Assembly (NCBI GenBank): GCA_031549185.1 | Contig: JAVBQG010000044.1 | Span: 1 to 64,000, forward strand | Origin: JAVBQG01 sp031549185 | GTDB taxonomy: Bacteria > Synergistota > Synergistia > Synergistales > Synergistaceae | DNA length: 64,000 nt | Direction of reading: 5' to 3' | Part shown: one piece after another, positions 33,825 to 42,479 of the stretch | How the letters are laid out: each line of letters begins with the position of its first letter | Position numbering within the stretch: position 1 is the stretch's first letter | Made by a program: the position numbers and the translations under genes | Notes under the pieces: model-generated | What the model was told of the DNA's origin: nothing | Seen by the model: only the letters and a program-made list of their open reading frames with translations | The model's database searches: none

Positions 33825-35972
33825 ATGTCGGGCATGGATATGAATCAGTATCTTGGGGCTTTTCTGGATGAGGCGGGCGACAATCTCGCGCATTTGAACG
33901 AGCTTTTGCTGTCTGCGGAGCAAAACCAGAGTGATATGGGAATCATCAATGAAATATTCAGGGTCGCCCACACCTTCAAAGGCATGTCGGCCACGATGGG
34001 ATTTCAGCAGATGGCGAAGCTCACACACTCGATGGAGGATCTTCTCGGTCTTGTCCGTTCCGGAACCCTGGTGTTGAGCTCCGACGATGTGGACGTTCTC
34101 TTCAAATGCCTGGATACGCTGACGTCGATGGTCGACTCGATCCGGGCGGGCGCAAGCGACCAGGACATCGAGTCCGAAGAGTTGATCGGCGTGCTGCACG
34201 CGAGGCGGGACGGTTCAGGCCCAGCGCCCACTCCGGCTCCGGAAGCCCGGGAAACGGCGGCTGCGGTTGCAAAGGAAGCGCCCGCCGAATCGGCTTCCTC
34301 CGATGACGTGGTGACCGATATTCCCGGCCTGAGCGATCAGGAGCGCGACTGGATCAAATCGGCGCAGAACGAGGGTATGCAGGTCTACGAACTGAACGTG
34401 GAGCTGGAGGAGAGCTGCATGCTGCGCGCGGCGCGAGCGTACATGGTCGTCACGCTGGTCGGCGACCGTGGGGAGCTCATCAAGGCGGTCCCCTCCGTAG
34501 AGGATCTCGAGAGAGAGGCCTTCGAACGGAGCTTCACCCTCTATGTGGCGACCGACGACCCGATGGAGGCTCTCGTGAAACAAATTTCGCAGGTGGGGGA
34601 GGTCGGCTCGATCAAGGGGCGCGAGGTGTCGCTGACGACCCTCTCGACGCAGCCGGAAGCGCCGGTCGACGAGCCGGCGAAGGTCTCGCCCGCAGGTGGA
34701 GGGGCGGAGGTCGCTCCGGCACCCGGACAACAGGCCGAAGCCGCGTCTGCCGCTCCCAAGGCGCAGGCCAAAGCAGCGCCCGCCGAAGGCCAGAAGGCAC
34801 CGGCCGGGCAGGCGGGGAAGACCGGGAACCGCACGGTCCGCGTCGACATCGGTCGTCTGGACAAACTGATGAACCTGGTGGGAGAGCTTGTCATCGGGCG
34901 CGCGCGGATTGAGCGCCTCGTGCAGGAATCCCGCCTGAAGGCCTTCGAAGATCCGCTCTCGCAGTTGGGGCGCATCTCAGGGGATATTCAGGAGCTGGTT
35001 ACGAAGTTGCGCATGGTCCCGGTATCGATGGTGTTCGACCGCCTGCCGCGCCTCGTGCGCGACCTCTCCCGCCAGATGGGCAAGGAGATTCAGCTCTTGG
35101 TGGAGGGCGCCGATACGGAACTCGATCGCACGGTCATCGACGAGATCGGCGACCCCATGGTGCACCTGCTGCGGAACTCGCTGGACCACGGTATCGAGAA
35201 TCCGGATACACGCGAGGCGGCCGGCAAGCCGCGTTTGGGAACCATTACGGTCGCTGCATACCAGGAGGGCAACGGCGTCATCATCGAGGTGCGTGACGAT
35301 GGGGCGGGGATCAACCCCGAGAAGGTCAAGAAAAAGGCGATCGAGCGTGGCATCGTTACGGCGGAACAGGCGGCTGCGATGCCGGAGGACGAGGCGATAC
35401 AGCTCGTGATGTTGCCCGGTTTCAGCACGGCCGACGCTGTGACGGATCTCTCAGGCCGAGGCGTCGGAACCGACGCGGTCAAGAGCAAAGTCGAGTCCCT
35501 CGGCGGCCAGTTCATGATCTACTCCAGATTCGGCGAGGGATCCCGCGTGGTGATCCGCCTGCCGCTCACGCTGGCAATCGTCCTCGCACTGTTGATTCGC
35601 GTCGGAGATGAGACGTATGCGATTTCGCTGGAAAATGTGGAAGAAACGTTACTAGTTCATAAAAAAGATATAAAATACGTTCATGGCACGCCCGTGACGA
35701 CGGTGCGGGGTGAGATTCTTCCGCTCTCCGACCTGTCGGCCATCATCGGTACTCCGGGCGAGCGACCGGACAACGAGGAAAATCCCGTCGTCGTGGTCCG
35801 GGTTGGGCGGGAGCGCTCGAGGGTCGGCTTCCTCGTCGATTCGTTCGTCGGACAGCAGGAGATCGTGATCAAGCCGCTCGGGAAGCTGCTGCTGCAGGTC
35901 AAGGGTATCGCGGGCGCCACAATATTGGGTGACGGCAATGTGGCGTTGATTCTCGACGCCGCGTCGCTGTAA
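33825..35972 (+). CDS. cheA: chemotaxis histidine kinase CheA
   Basis: Hub kinase of 715 residues. The Hpt domain carries the phospho-His at 49 (RVAHTFKGMSATMGF). A P2-like CheY-binding domain (about 165-265) is flanked by Ala/Pro linkers. Next are the dimerisation domain (LMNLVGELVIGRARIERLVQ, about 345), the HATPase domain with LLRNSLDHGIENP, DDGAGI and GFSTADAVTDLSGRGVGTDA, and a C-terminal CheW-like regulatory domain (about 580-715). ATG 33825 has GAGG upstream; the open frame extends further into cheB without CheA sequence. Confidence 0.96.
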   Translation: MSGMDMNQYLGAFLDEAGDNLAHLNELLLSAEQNQSDMGIINEIFRVAHTFKGMSATMGFQQMAKLTHSMEDLLGLVRSGTLVLSSDDVDVLFKCLDTLTSMVDSIRAGASDQDIESEELIGVLHARRDGSGPAPTPAPEARETAAAVAKEAPAESASSDDVVTDIPGLSDQERDWIKSAQNEGMQVYELNVELEESCMLRAARAYMVVTLVGDRGELIKAVPSVEDLEREAFERSFTLYVATDDPMEALVKQISQVGEVGSIKGREVSLTTLSTQPEAPVDEPAKVSPAGGGAEVAPAPGQQAEAASAAPKAQAKAAPAEGQKAPAGQAGKTGNRTVRVDIGRLDKLMNLVGELVIGRARIERLVQESRLKAFEDPLSQLGRISGDIQELVTKLRMVPVSMVFDRLPRLVRDLSRQMGKEIQLLVEGADTELDRTVIDEIGDPMVHLLRNSLDHGIENPDTREAAGKPRLGTITVAAYQEGNGVIIEVRDDGAGINPEKVKKKAIERGIVTAEQAAAMPEDEAIQLVMLPGFSTADAVTDLSGRGVGTDAVKSKVESLGGQFMIYSRFGEGSRVVIRLPLTLAIVLALLIRVGDETYAISLENVEETLLVHKKDIKYVHGTPVTTVRGEILPLSDLSAIIGTPGERPDNEENPVVVVRVGRERSRVGFLVDSFVGQQEIVIKPLGKLLLQVKGIAGATILGDGNVALILDAASL

Positions 35973-35990
35973 AAACACCAGGAGGGGCTG

Positions 35991-36626
35991 TTGTTTGCCA
36001 TGGAGCAAAACACGGAATTTACTCATATTCACATGGATGCGATACGCGAGGTGGGCAACATCGGCACGGGAAACGCCGCTACCGCTCTTTCGCGTCTGAT
36101 TGGTCGCCCGGTGGATATGGATGTGCCGGTGGCCGAACTGGTGCCGATATACGAAGTGGCTGAGCATTACGGCTCGCCCGAGATGCCCGTGTGCGCCGTC
36201 CTGGTTCGCACAGAAGAGCAGTTCAGCTGCAGCCTGATTTTCATGATCGGAGAGGAGAAGGCCAGGACGCTGGCGAACCTCATGATTCCCATGGATCTTT
36301 CGAGCATGGACGAGGAGACGCAAGCGCAGATAAGGGACAGCGCCCTCTCCGAACAGGGCAACATTATATTGGGGGCCTTTCTGAACGCCCTTGCGATGAT
36401 AACCGGATGGGTCCTGCCGACAACTACGCCGGCCGTCGCGCACGATATGCTCGGTTCGGTCATGGACCTGGTCGCGTCCATGTTCGGCGTCATCGGGGAT
36501 TCGGCCATGCTTGTGAAGACGAGCCTCCGGGTGATGGATCTGGAAGAGGATCTGGATGGGACCGTCATCATGATCCCCGACCCGGGGTCTCTCGAAGCCC
36601 TTCTTGCAAGACTGGGGGTGCTGTAA
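35991..36626 (+). CDS. cheC: CheY-P phosphatase CheC
   Basis: Chemotaxis phosphatase of 211 residues. Both active-site motifs, (D/S)-x3-E-x2-N, are intact: DAIREVGNIGTGNAATALSR near the N-terminus and SALSEQGNIILGAFLNALA near residue 125. TTG 35991 sits 5 bases after AGGAGG; the in-frame ATG at 36000 is the alternative. CheD, its usual partner that enhances activity, is encoded 3 bases downstream. Confidence 0.93.
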   Translation: MFAMEQNTEFTHIHMDAIREVGNIGTGNAATALSRLIGRPVDMDVPVAELVPIYEVAEHYGSPEMPVCAVLVRTEEQFSCSLIFMIGEEKARTLANLMIPMDLSSMDEETQAQIRDSALSEQGNIILGAFLNALAMITGWVLPTTTPAVAHDMLGSVMDLVASMFGVIGDSAMLVKTSLRVMDLEEDLDGTVIMIPDPGSLEALLARLGVL

Positions 36627-36629
36627 ACG

Positions 36630-37118
36630 ATGGCAACTCCCGTACATGTGGGGATGGCGGACCTGGTCGTGGCCAGGCACCCCGCCACTCTGATCACGCT
36701 CGGTCTCGGCTCCTGCATCGGCCTTGTCATCTACGATCAAAGCTCTCGGACGGCGGGCATGGTTCATATCATGCTGCCGGACAGCAGAGAGGGGAAGAAC
36801 ATCCCCAAGCCGGGAAAATTTACGGATACCGCTATCCCGCTCTTGCTCGACGAACTCGACAGGCTCGGCGTGAATCGCGCACAACTGCGCGCCAAGATGG
36901 CAGGCGGAGCCCAGATGTTCACCATGCCCGGCAAGGACAGCGCGCTCTTTGCGGTCGGCACCCGCAATGTGGAGGCGACGACGAAGCTGCTCGCTTCGAC
37001 GGGCATCCGGTTGGTTGCCTCGGATACGGGCGGCAGCAAGGGACGCAGTGTCGAGTTCAACACGGAAACGCTGAAATTTATCGTGAAAACGCTCGGCTCC
37101 GGAACCAAGGAGCTGTAA
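36630..37118 (+). CDS. cheD: receptor glutamine deamidase CheD
   Basis: A 162-residue chemoreceptor deamidase and CheC partner. The catalytic Cys is in LGLGSCIGLVIYD (about residue 31) and the His in VHIMLPDSREG (about residue 48); GGAQMFTM and NVEATTKLL follow as in other CheD proteins. It closes the flhA-cheD operon. A 39-bp element that recurs after fliA begins 4 bases after the stop. Confidence 0.94.
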   Translation: MATPVHVGMADLVVARHPATLITLGLGSCIGLVIYDQSSRTAGMVHIMLPDSREGKNIPKPGKFTDTAIPLLLDELDRLGVNRAQLRAKMAGGAQMFTMPGKDSALFAVGTRNVEATTKLLASTGIRLVASDTGGSKGRSVEFNTETLKFIVKTLGSGTKEL

Positions 37119-37121
37119 TAG

Positions 37122-37160
37122 CAAGTTGCAGTCAAAAGGATGTTTTCGAGTGCGGCGAGC
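37122..37160 (+). repeat. 39-bp intergenic repeat, copy 1
   Basis: Starts CAAGTTGCAGTCAAA and matches 38037-38075 at 34 of 39 positions, all differences being transitions. It lies just after the cheD stop and upstream of fliA. Its 3' part can fold into a small GCGG/CCGC hairpin. Function unknown. Confidence 0.7.
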
Positions 37161-37286
37161 CGCTCTGCATTTGATTTCAATTGGGTATAAGAGGCCGCCT
37201 GCGGCCGGTAGGATGACTTTTTATCCGATTTGTCCTTATTCGCGTTTTATAGTGAACAGTTGAAGTCTGGAGGCAGGTGAACGAGG

Positions 37287-38033
37287 CTGGAGAACGACAA
37301 ATTATGGGAAGCCTACAGGCGCTCTCCAGAGCCGCGCCTGAAGGACGAGATCGTAAAACGCTATCTGCCCCTGGTTCGGTATGTCGCGGGACGCATGTCG
37401 CTCAAGCCACCGCCTGGCCTTGATTTCGAGGACATACTGAGTTTTGGCGTGCTCGGCCTTTTGGATGCGGTGGAACGTTTCGAGCCGGACAGAGGTTTTT
37501 GTTTCCAGACATTTGCGGTTCCTCGCATTCGTGGGGCGATCCTCGACGAATTGCGCAGATTCGACTGGATCTCTCGCAGTGGCCGCGAAAAGCTGCAGAA
37601 GTTCGAGCGGACGCTGGAACAGCTCGCGAAGACGAAGGGCAGCACGGACGACGCATCGCTGATGAGCGCGATGGATATGGACGAGAAGTCGTACAAGGAT
37701 CTGCTCGATATCGCGAGCAGGTCTTATGTCGTCTCTCTGGACGATGTCCTTGCCCTCGAGGACGGTGAATTTCAGCGGGAGGATACGCTGGAGGACGTCT
37801 CTCCAAGCGCGCTCGACCTGCTCGAACAGACCGAGGAGGTCGAACAGGTTCTCATGGCGCTGAAGAGATTGCCGGAGCGCGAGTGCTTGCTGCTCTCGCT
37901 TTATTATTATGAGGGTCTTACGCTGAAGGAGATCGGCAAGGTGCTGGGCGTAACGGAATCCCGCGTCTCTCAGTTGCATGGGAGAGCGCTCTCTCTCCTG
38001 CGCGCAGAGCTGAAAGCGGTATCCTATGCGTGA
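37287..38033 (+). CDS. fliA: flagellar sigma factor FliA (sigma-28/SigD), start codon anomalous
   Basis: Alternative sigma factor for late flagellar genes, about 248 residues. Region 2 (LVRYVAGRMSLKPPPGLDFE, then GLLDAVERFEPDRGFCFQTF and RIRGAILDELRR) and region 4 (ERECLLLSLYYYEGLTLKEI and VTESRVSQLHGRAL) are clear. Homologous sequence begins at 37287 (LENDKLWEAYRRSPEPRLKD), but the only ATG in frame is at 37395, inside region 2.1, and a TGA (37278-37280) closes the frame upstream. Either CTG 37287 is used (AGGTGA six bases upstream), or one extra base separates it from GTG 37277, which would give a normal N-terminus. Confidence 0.88.
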   Translation: MENDKLWEAYRRSPEPRLKDEIVKRYLPLVRYVAGRMSLKPPPGLDFEDILSFGVLGLLDAVERFEPDRGFCFQTFAVPRIRGAILDELRRFDWISRSGREKLQKFERTLEQLAKTKGSTDDASLMSAMDMDEKSYKDLLDIASRSYVVSLDDVLALEDGEFQREDTLEDVSPSALDLLEQTEEVEQVLMALKRLPERECLLLSLYYYEGLTLKEIGKVLGVTESRVSQLHGRALSLLRAELKAVSYA

Positions 38034-38036
38034 TAT

Positions 38037-38075
38037 CAAGTTGCAGTCAAAGGGGTGTTTCCGGGTGCGACGAGC
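38037..38075 (+). repeat. 39-bp intergenic repeat, copy 2
   Basis: Second copy of the element at 37122-37160 (34 of 39 identical), beginning 4 bases after the fliA stop codon, as copy 1 begins 4 bases after cheD. It runs directly into a terminator hairpin. Confidence 0.7.
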
Positions 38076-38095
38076 GATCTCGCAGATCGGTTTTT
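38075..38095 (+). terminator. rho-independent terminator after fliA
   Basis: CGATCT (38075-38080), loop CGC, AGATCG (38084-38089), then GTTTTT. The short stem is compact. It would end the flhA-to-fliA transcription unit. Confidence 0.65.
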
Positions 38096-38149
38096 ACCTT
38101 TCGCCGTTCGGACCTTTGATTCCAAATTGGCATGGGGGAGGAAGCGCCG

Positions 38150-39733
38150 ATGGATACAGGGTTTGAGATATCGCTGCAAGAGGATGGCGTATACCTGAAA
38201 ATTTCTCCGGCCTGTTCTCGTTCCATGGCCGACGTTATTGCGGCGTTGAAGGACAAGGGCGTCACCGACTACAACGGCGAGATCGTGAGGAAGGCGCTGG
38301 AAGAGAAACTGGACAAACCTCTTCGCATTGCGGCTCCCCACGAAGCCGATTCGAAAAATGCCGATTTCAGGATCAAGATCGCCGACGACTCCCTCACGTG
38401 CGAGGCCTGGATCATCCCTCCGGTCGGCGCGGGCACATGGCCGACGCTCGAGCAGATCAAAGGCTTCATGAACGCCCACGGTGTGACCTATGGGCATGAC
38501 GAAGAGGCCATGAGCAGGATGCTGCAGACGCCGATCGTCCGGGAGTGGGTTGTCGCGGCCAAGGGCATTCCCCCCGAGAACGGCAAGGACGCGAAGATCG
38601 ACTACAAGGTCGACCTCGACGTCTTGCGCCCCAAGGCGGTCGGAGACAACGTCGATATGCGGGAGCTGGGTACGGTGATCAACGTCCTTCAGGGACAGGA
38701 GATCGCGGAGAAGATTCCCGCCCTCGCGGGGCACGAGGGGATGAGCGTGTTGGGCAAGAAAATTCCCGCGTACATCGGCAAGGATAAGAATTTGCCCGCC
38801 GGGAAGGGGACGTCGCTCTCGGAGGACAAAATGCATCTCTTCGCCGATTATGACGGGAACCTCAAGATTTCGGACGGAAAGCTCTCCGTCGTCCCGTACT
38901 TCGAGGTCAAGGGCGACGTGGACTACGGCGTCGGCAACATCGATTTCGTCGGACCGGTCGCGATTCACGGAAGCGTGCGGGAAGGTTTTGAGGTCAGCGC
39001 GGGCGGCAGCCTCGTTATCGACGGCGTGGTCGAAGGCGCGACTGTCTCCAGCAAAGGGGACATGCAGATCAAGGTGGGAGTCCGCGGAACCGGCAAGGCG
39101 AAACTGCAGGTGGGCGGCAACATGACCGTCGGATACATCGATCAGGCGCACGTGAGGTGCGAGGGCAACATCGAGGTCGGCGAGGCGATCCTGCACAGCG
39201 ACATCGGCGCCCGCGGCGAAATCTCGGCTCTTGGCAGCAAGAAGGGACAGATCGCGGGGGGCAAGGTACAGGCCGGACTGGAGGTGGCGTGCGAGGTCCT
39301 GGGCAGTGAGATGGGCACCCGCACGGAGGTTACGGTCGGGACCCTGCCCGAGCACGTCGAGGAGCGCAAGCGCTGCGTGGAGATCGTCAAGGAGCTGAGA
39401 GAGCGCCTCTCGTCGATCGACGCGAACATCGAATTCCTCAAGGGCCTTCAGCAGAAGGGCGCCCTGACGGAGGAAAAACAGGCGCTTCTGGCCAAGATCA
39501 CGAAAGCGAAGTTCCAACTCAAAGCACAATTCGACGCCAGCGAAAAACGTCTGGCGGAGATCGAATCGGAGATGGAGAAGAACAAGGCGGAAGGACGCGT
39601 TCGCGTGCGTAACACCTGCCATCCCGGCGTCAGCATTACGATTCGCGGCGTTCGGTATCTCGTGCGGGAGACCTTGCGTTTTACGCGCTTCGTATACGAG
39701 GATGGGGAGATTCGACTGAAGTCGTTCGACTGA
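38150..39733 (+). CDS. FapA-like DUF342 protein
   Basis: A 527-residue protein of the FapA/DUF342 family (polymer-forming beta-helix fold). The central part (about 175-400) has short Gly/Val repeats such as VKGDVDYGVGNIDFVGPVAI, VSAGGSLVIDGVVEGATVSS and VGGNMTVGYIDQAHVRCEGN. A coiled coil lies at about 410-485. The start is ATG 38150, well placed after GGGGGAGG, rather than ATG 38132. In Firmicutes a relative (YlxL neighbourhood, FapA) lies after sigD, matching this position. Biochemical role unknown. Confidence 0.8.
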   Translation: MDTGFEISLQEDGVYLKISPACSRSMADVIAALKDKGVTDYNGEIVRKALEEKLDKPLRIAAPHEADSKNADFRIKIADDSLTCEAWIIPPVGAGTWPTLEQIKGFMNAHGVTYGHDEEAMSRMLQTPIVREWVVAAKGIPPENGKDAKIDYKVDLDVLRPKAVGDNVDMRELGTVINVLQGQEIAEKIPALAGHEGMSVLGKKIPAYIGKDKNLPAGKGTSLSEDKMHLFADYDGNLKISDGKLSVVPYFEVKGDVDYGVGNIDFVGPVAIHGSVREGFEVSAGGSLVIDGVVEGATVSSKGDMQIKVGVRGTGKAKLQVGGNMTVGYIDQAHVRCEGNIEVGEAILHSDIGARGEISALGSKKGQIAGGKVQAGLEVACEVLGSEMGTRTEVTVGTLPEHVEERKRCVEIVKELRERLSSIDANIEFLKGLQQKGALTEEKQALLAKITKAKFQLKAQFDASEKRLAEIESEMEKNKAEGRVRVRNTCHPGVSITIRGVRYLVRETLRFTRFVYEDGEIRLKSFD

Positions 39734-39801
39734 AGAAAAGTTATCGAGAGTGAATATTCTACAACCGGCATTTTCATGGCTTTGTATGGGGGTGATCCGC
39801 G

Positions 39802-40122
39802 ATGCTTCGTCCGATCGAATCGAATCTGTCGATTTACAACGTCGAGCAGAAGGCGAGTCAGGTTAAGGACCCGAACGCTCATCAGTTTCAAGCCATGCAG
39901 CACGACGAGATTATCAAATCCGCACAGCAACAGGCACAGACGGTGCAGTCGGTAGAAAAATCGGAGGGGGACGTCAAGGTGCGCGAACGGAAGGACGACC
40001 CCGAAGAACGCCGCAGAAAGAAAAAAAACCGTGACGCTCGGAGTGGCGAGGACCGGGACGACGAAGGGTGCGCCGACTCCGGCTCTTCGAGTTCGCGTAG
40101 TGGCCTGGACTTCCTGGCGTAG
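39802..40122 (+). CDS. small charged protein of unknown function (flagellar cluster)
   Basis: A 106-residue protein, not recognised by function. The N-terminal half is Gln-rich and helical (HQFQAMQHDEIIKSAQQQAQ). The middle is very basic and acidic mixed (DDPEERRRKKKNRDAR). The C-terminus is Ser-rich and ends GLDFLA. Short proteins ending in a hydrophobic Asp-containing tail occur after sigD/fliA in other motile bacteria, so a flagellar-linked role is plausible. GGGGTGATC precedes the ATG and 68 bp separate it from the DUF342 gene. Confidence 0.65.
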   Translation: MLRPIESNLSIYNVEQKASQVKDPNAHQFQAMQHDEIIKSAQQQAQTVQSVEKSEGDVKVRERKDDPEERRRKKKNRDARSGEDRDDEGCADSGSSSSRSGLDFLA

Positions 40123-40147
40123 CGGGGGAAAAAAGAGGTAGATCGTA

Positions 40148-40705
40148 TTGGACAAAGGGAAACAACTGCTGGGTTATTTGACGGTCGACGCCAAGGAGAA
40201 CTATTTTCGCGGAGCTGCTCTGGTGACGGACACCAGGGGAATCCCGACGGATTTCAGATACACCGAACCGGTCCGCCCGACGAGGCTGGAGCGTATTTTA
40301 TACGGGGGTGCCCTCGACATCTACCTCCGCGAGGAGGTCATACTGGAGAACCTGATCAAGGCGGTCGAGACGAAGCCGGTTCTCTGGATCGTGGACGACG
40401 AGATCCTGATCGGGCCGGTTCAGAAGCTCGCGAAACTCCCCGCGCTCGTCATGGAGTCCTCCCAGCGGTCGCCGCTGGATCACGCGGGCCAGGTCGAGCC
40501 GACGGCGGAGCCGGGCGTCTTCATCTTTCAGGCGGATGGCATCAGCGCGCCGATGCGGCTCACCGTCTCTCAGGAAAATGCGGGAAAGATCTCGCAGCTG
40601 ACGGGGACGCTCGCCACGGCGGCGGAGGAGATGGAGCTGATGGAGCCCTTCACGCGCATTGCGAAGGCCATGGAGGCTGTTGCCGAGGCGGAGTCCGCCT
40701 CGTAA
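40148..40705 (+). CDS. conserved-looking protein of unknown function
   Basis: A 185-residue soluble protein starting at TTG 40148 (AGAGG upstream). No signal peptide, membrane segment or catalytic motif is recognised. The N-terminal half (KGKQLLGYLTVDAKENYFRG, then GGALDIYLREEVILENLIKA) looks like a compact alpha/beta fold; the last 40 residues are helical and Glu/Ala-rich. Codon use matches the neighbours. It lies 25 bp after the previous small gene and 6 bp before the next, so the three probably form one unit. Confidence 0.65.
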   Translation: MDKGKQLLGYLTVDAKENYFRGAALVTDTRGIPTDFRYTEPVRPTRLERILYGGALDIYLREEVILENLIKAVETKPVLWIVDDEILIGPVQKLAKLPALVMESSQRSPLDHAGQVEPTAEPGVFIFQADGISAPMRLTVSQENAGKISQLTGTLATAAEEMELMEPFTRIAKAMEAVAEAESAS

Positions 40706-40711
40706 AGGGCG

Positions 40712-41335
40712 ATGGCGCGCTTTCTCTCGGAGATCAAACGGAAGCTCTCGCGGCTTTTCTTCGGACGTATCGTCGTACGCAGGCTCGGGGATCTGCACCG
40801 CAGCGAGCCGACGGAGATCAGGACACATTTCCACGATGTAGGTGTGAGGGCCTTGCGAACCGTGCCGCGGGTGGGTGCCGCGCTTTTCGTGAGGTGGCGC
40901 ACGACCACCGCCGTCAGCGCCGGTTCTTTGCTGGGGGAATCTCCGTTCAAGAATTTCAAAGTGCACTCCGTGTACCCCTTCGGTGCCGAGGAGTGCCGGG
41001 TCATACGCTACAAGCTTAATATCCGTGCCCGCGCGTCGGCGCGCGCCGCGCTGGGGCGAATGAAAAAGACGCCCATGACGCGCCGCAACCGGCTGAATTT
41101 CCTGAAAGCCCCGCCGAAGTTCGAAAAATCGAGCCTTCTTGCCCTTTTCACCCCCATCTATAAGGAAAAAGTCCTGAAAAGCGCGTTGGATAAAGCTAGC
41201 GGAAATCTGCTTTTCTGGTATGATTATGACCGGGTAAAGGCAGGTGAAAAACACCATCTTCTTTTGTTACGGGTTTTCGGAAGCGAGGATCCCTTGCGAT
41301 GGGTTTGGTTGCCGGCAAATAAGAAAATCTACTGA
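40712..41335 (+). CDS. basic protein of unknown function
   Basis: A 207-residue, strongly basic protein (many Arg and Lys; KRKLSRLFFGRIVVRRLGDL near the N-terminus). It has no recognised domain, signal peptide or membrane helix. The last third (GNLLFWYDYDRVKAGEKHHL and beyond) is richer in aromatic residues. The end of the gene drops in GC compared with its start. The charge suggests contact with nucleic acid or membrane (inference only). Confidence 0.55.
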   Translation: MARFLSEIKRKLSRLFFGRIVVRRLGDLHRSEPTEIRTHFHDVGVRALRTVPRVGAALFVRWRTTTAVSAGSLLGESPFKNFKVHSVYPFGAEECRVIRYKLNIRARASARAALGRMKKTPMTRRNRLNFLKAPPKFEKSSLLALFTPIYKEKVLKSALDKASGNLLFWYDYDRVKAGEKHHLLLLRVFGSEDPLRWVWLPANKKIY

Positions 41336-41415
41336 TCCTCTTATTGCAAAAGACTATTATCTTTGTCAATTGAGAGCTGTCCCATTCAATACAAAACTGG
41401 AGGTTGGTATCACCT

Positions 41416-41817
41416 ATGGGAGATGAGAAAACGGCGGCCGCCGAAGTAAGCGTCGGTGAGGTGCTTACGGGGACCGTGGAGCATATTGCTCCGTATGGAG
41501 CCTTTATCAGGCTTGATAACGGGCAAAAGGCGATGATTCACATATCTGAGCTCTCGCATAACTTCGTCAAAAAAGTGGAGGATGTCCTCTCGCCCTCTCA
41601 GCAGATCACCGCCAAGGTTATCAAGATAGACGACAAGGGCAGAATCGACCTCTCCATCAAGGCCCTTCAGATGAGGGAGTCTCGTCCTGTGCGCCGTGAG
41701 GAGGATTTCGAGAAAAAGCTCACCTCGTTCATGAAGCAGAGCGACGAAAAAATCGCAGATTTGAACAGCAAGGTCAAGGACGCGAGAGGCGCGAGACGAC
41801 GCACTACGAAAAAGTGA
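41416..41817 (+). CDS. S1 RNA-binding domain protein
   Basis: A 133-residue protein. The S1 domain (about 11-83) reads VSVGEVLTGTVEHIAPYGAF, IRLDNGQKAMIHISELSHNF and KVIKIDDKGRIDLSIKAL, the classic OB-fold pattern. A charged C-terminal tail (RGARRRTTKK) follows. Similar small S1 proteins (YugI/general stress protein 13 type) bind ribosomes or RNA. ATG 41416 is 12 bases after GGAGG; the in-frame TTG 41404 has no spacing. A strong terminator follows. Confidence 0.9.
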   Translation: MGDEKTAAAEVSVGEVLTGTVEHIAPYGAFIRLDNGQKAMIHISELSHNFVKKVEDVLSPSQQITAKVIKIDDKGRIDLSIKALQMRESRPVRREEDFEKKLTSFMKQSDEKIADLNSKVKDARGARRRTTKK

Positions 41818-41843
41818 TAAAAACGAATCGCAGGTATATATCG

Positions 41844-41879
41844 TCGAAGGAACGCGCCGCGTCTCCTTCGATATTTTTT
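41844..41879 (+). terminator. rho-independent terminator after the S1 gene
   Basis: TCGAAGGA (41844-41851) pairs with TCCTTCGA (41864-41871), with an inner ACGC/GCGT stem, followed by TATTTTTT. Its position inside the open frame upstream of the DUF501 gene argues that the next protein starts after it. Confidence 0.88.
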
Positions 41880-41921
41880 ACCCTTTGGACGCCGTCCGAC
41901 AAAACAATCCTGCAGCGCCAG

Positions 41922-42443
41922 ATGTGCGCGGCGAACAGAGGCAGGCGTTTTTCTCCCGGGCTGGTAAAGGGTGTCGCCCATCGGTGCGGACATGGCTGTC
42001 CGCAGGTGCTGCTCTGCGGTGCATTGCGCGGGAGGGAGCCGTTTCCTACGTCGTTCTGGCTCGTCTGCCCTCATCTGCTTCGCGCGATCGGCCGGGCGGA
42101 GGCGGAGAACGGCGTGTCGAGGATGGAACGCGCTCTTGTCGCATCCGTCGACGGGGCTGCGCAGTGGCAGCGCTATCATGCGTTCCACGCCCGTCTACGG
42201 CTGTCCCTGATGGGCGAAGTTGAGAAGGGCTTCCTGCGCGCGTACAGGCGAGGCCTGTTTCGCGCGATTTGCCGCGGCGGTGTCGGTGGCATCTCGTATG
42301 CGGCCGGGGAGATTTTTGTGAAGTGCCTTCACCTTCAGGCCGCCTCGTATCTTGGCGCGCGGCGCCACCCGGCGGCGGCGTGGCTGGCGGAAAATATCGG
42401 AAGCTGGGAGTGCGGAACGGGGGCATGTGCGCGGCGGGATTAG
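41922..42443 (+). CDS. DUF501 family protein
   Basis: A 173-residue protein of unknown biochemical role. The DUF501 pattern is visible: CGHGCPQVLLCGALRGREPF, then PTSFWLVCPHLLRAIGRAEA, and Cys/His-containing VKCLHLQAASYLGARRHPAA ending near ENIGSWECG. Conserved Cys residues hint at metal binding. ATG 41922 is chosen because the upstream part of the frame overlaps a terminator; no strong ribosome site is seen. DUF501 genes occur near enolase and divIC in actinobacteria and in Synergistota. Confidence 0.75.
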   Translation: MCAANRGRRFSPGLVKGVAHRCGHGCPQVLLCGALRGREPFPTSFWLVCPHLLRAIGRAEAENGVSRMERALVASVDGAAQWQRYHAFHARLRLSLMGEVEKGFLRAYRRGLFRAICRGGVGGISYAAGEIFVKCLHLQAASYLGARRHPAAAWLAENIGSWECGTGACARRD

Positions 42444-42479
42444 CCGCATGGGTTGACGGAATCAAGGGAGGCGTTTGAT

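Noticed and set aside
41814..41921. N-terminal extension of the DUF501 protein from GTG 41814
   Set aside because: The segment contains a strong terminator for the upstream S1 gene and has no DUF501-like residues; ATG 41922 is preferred.
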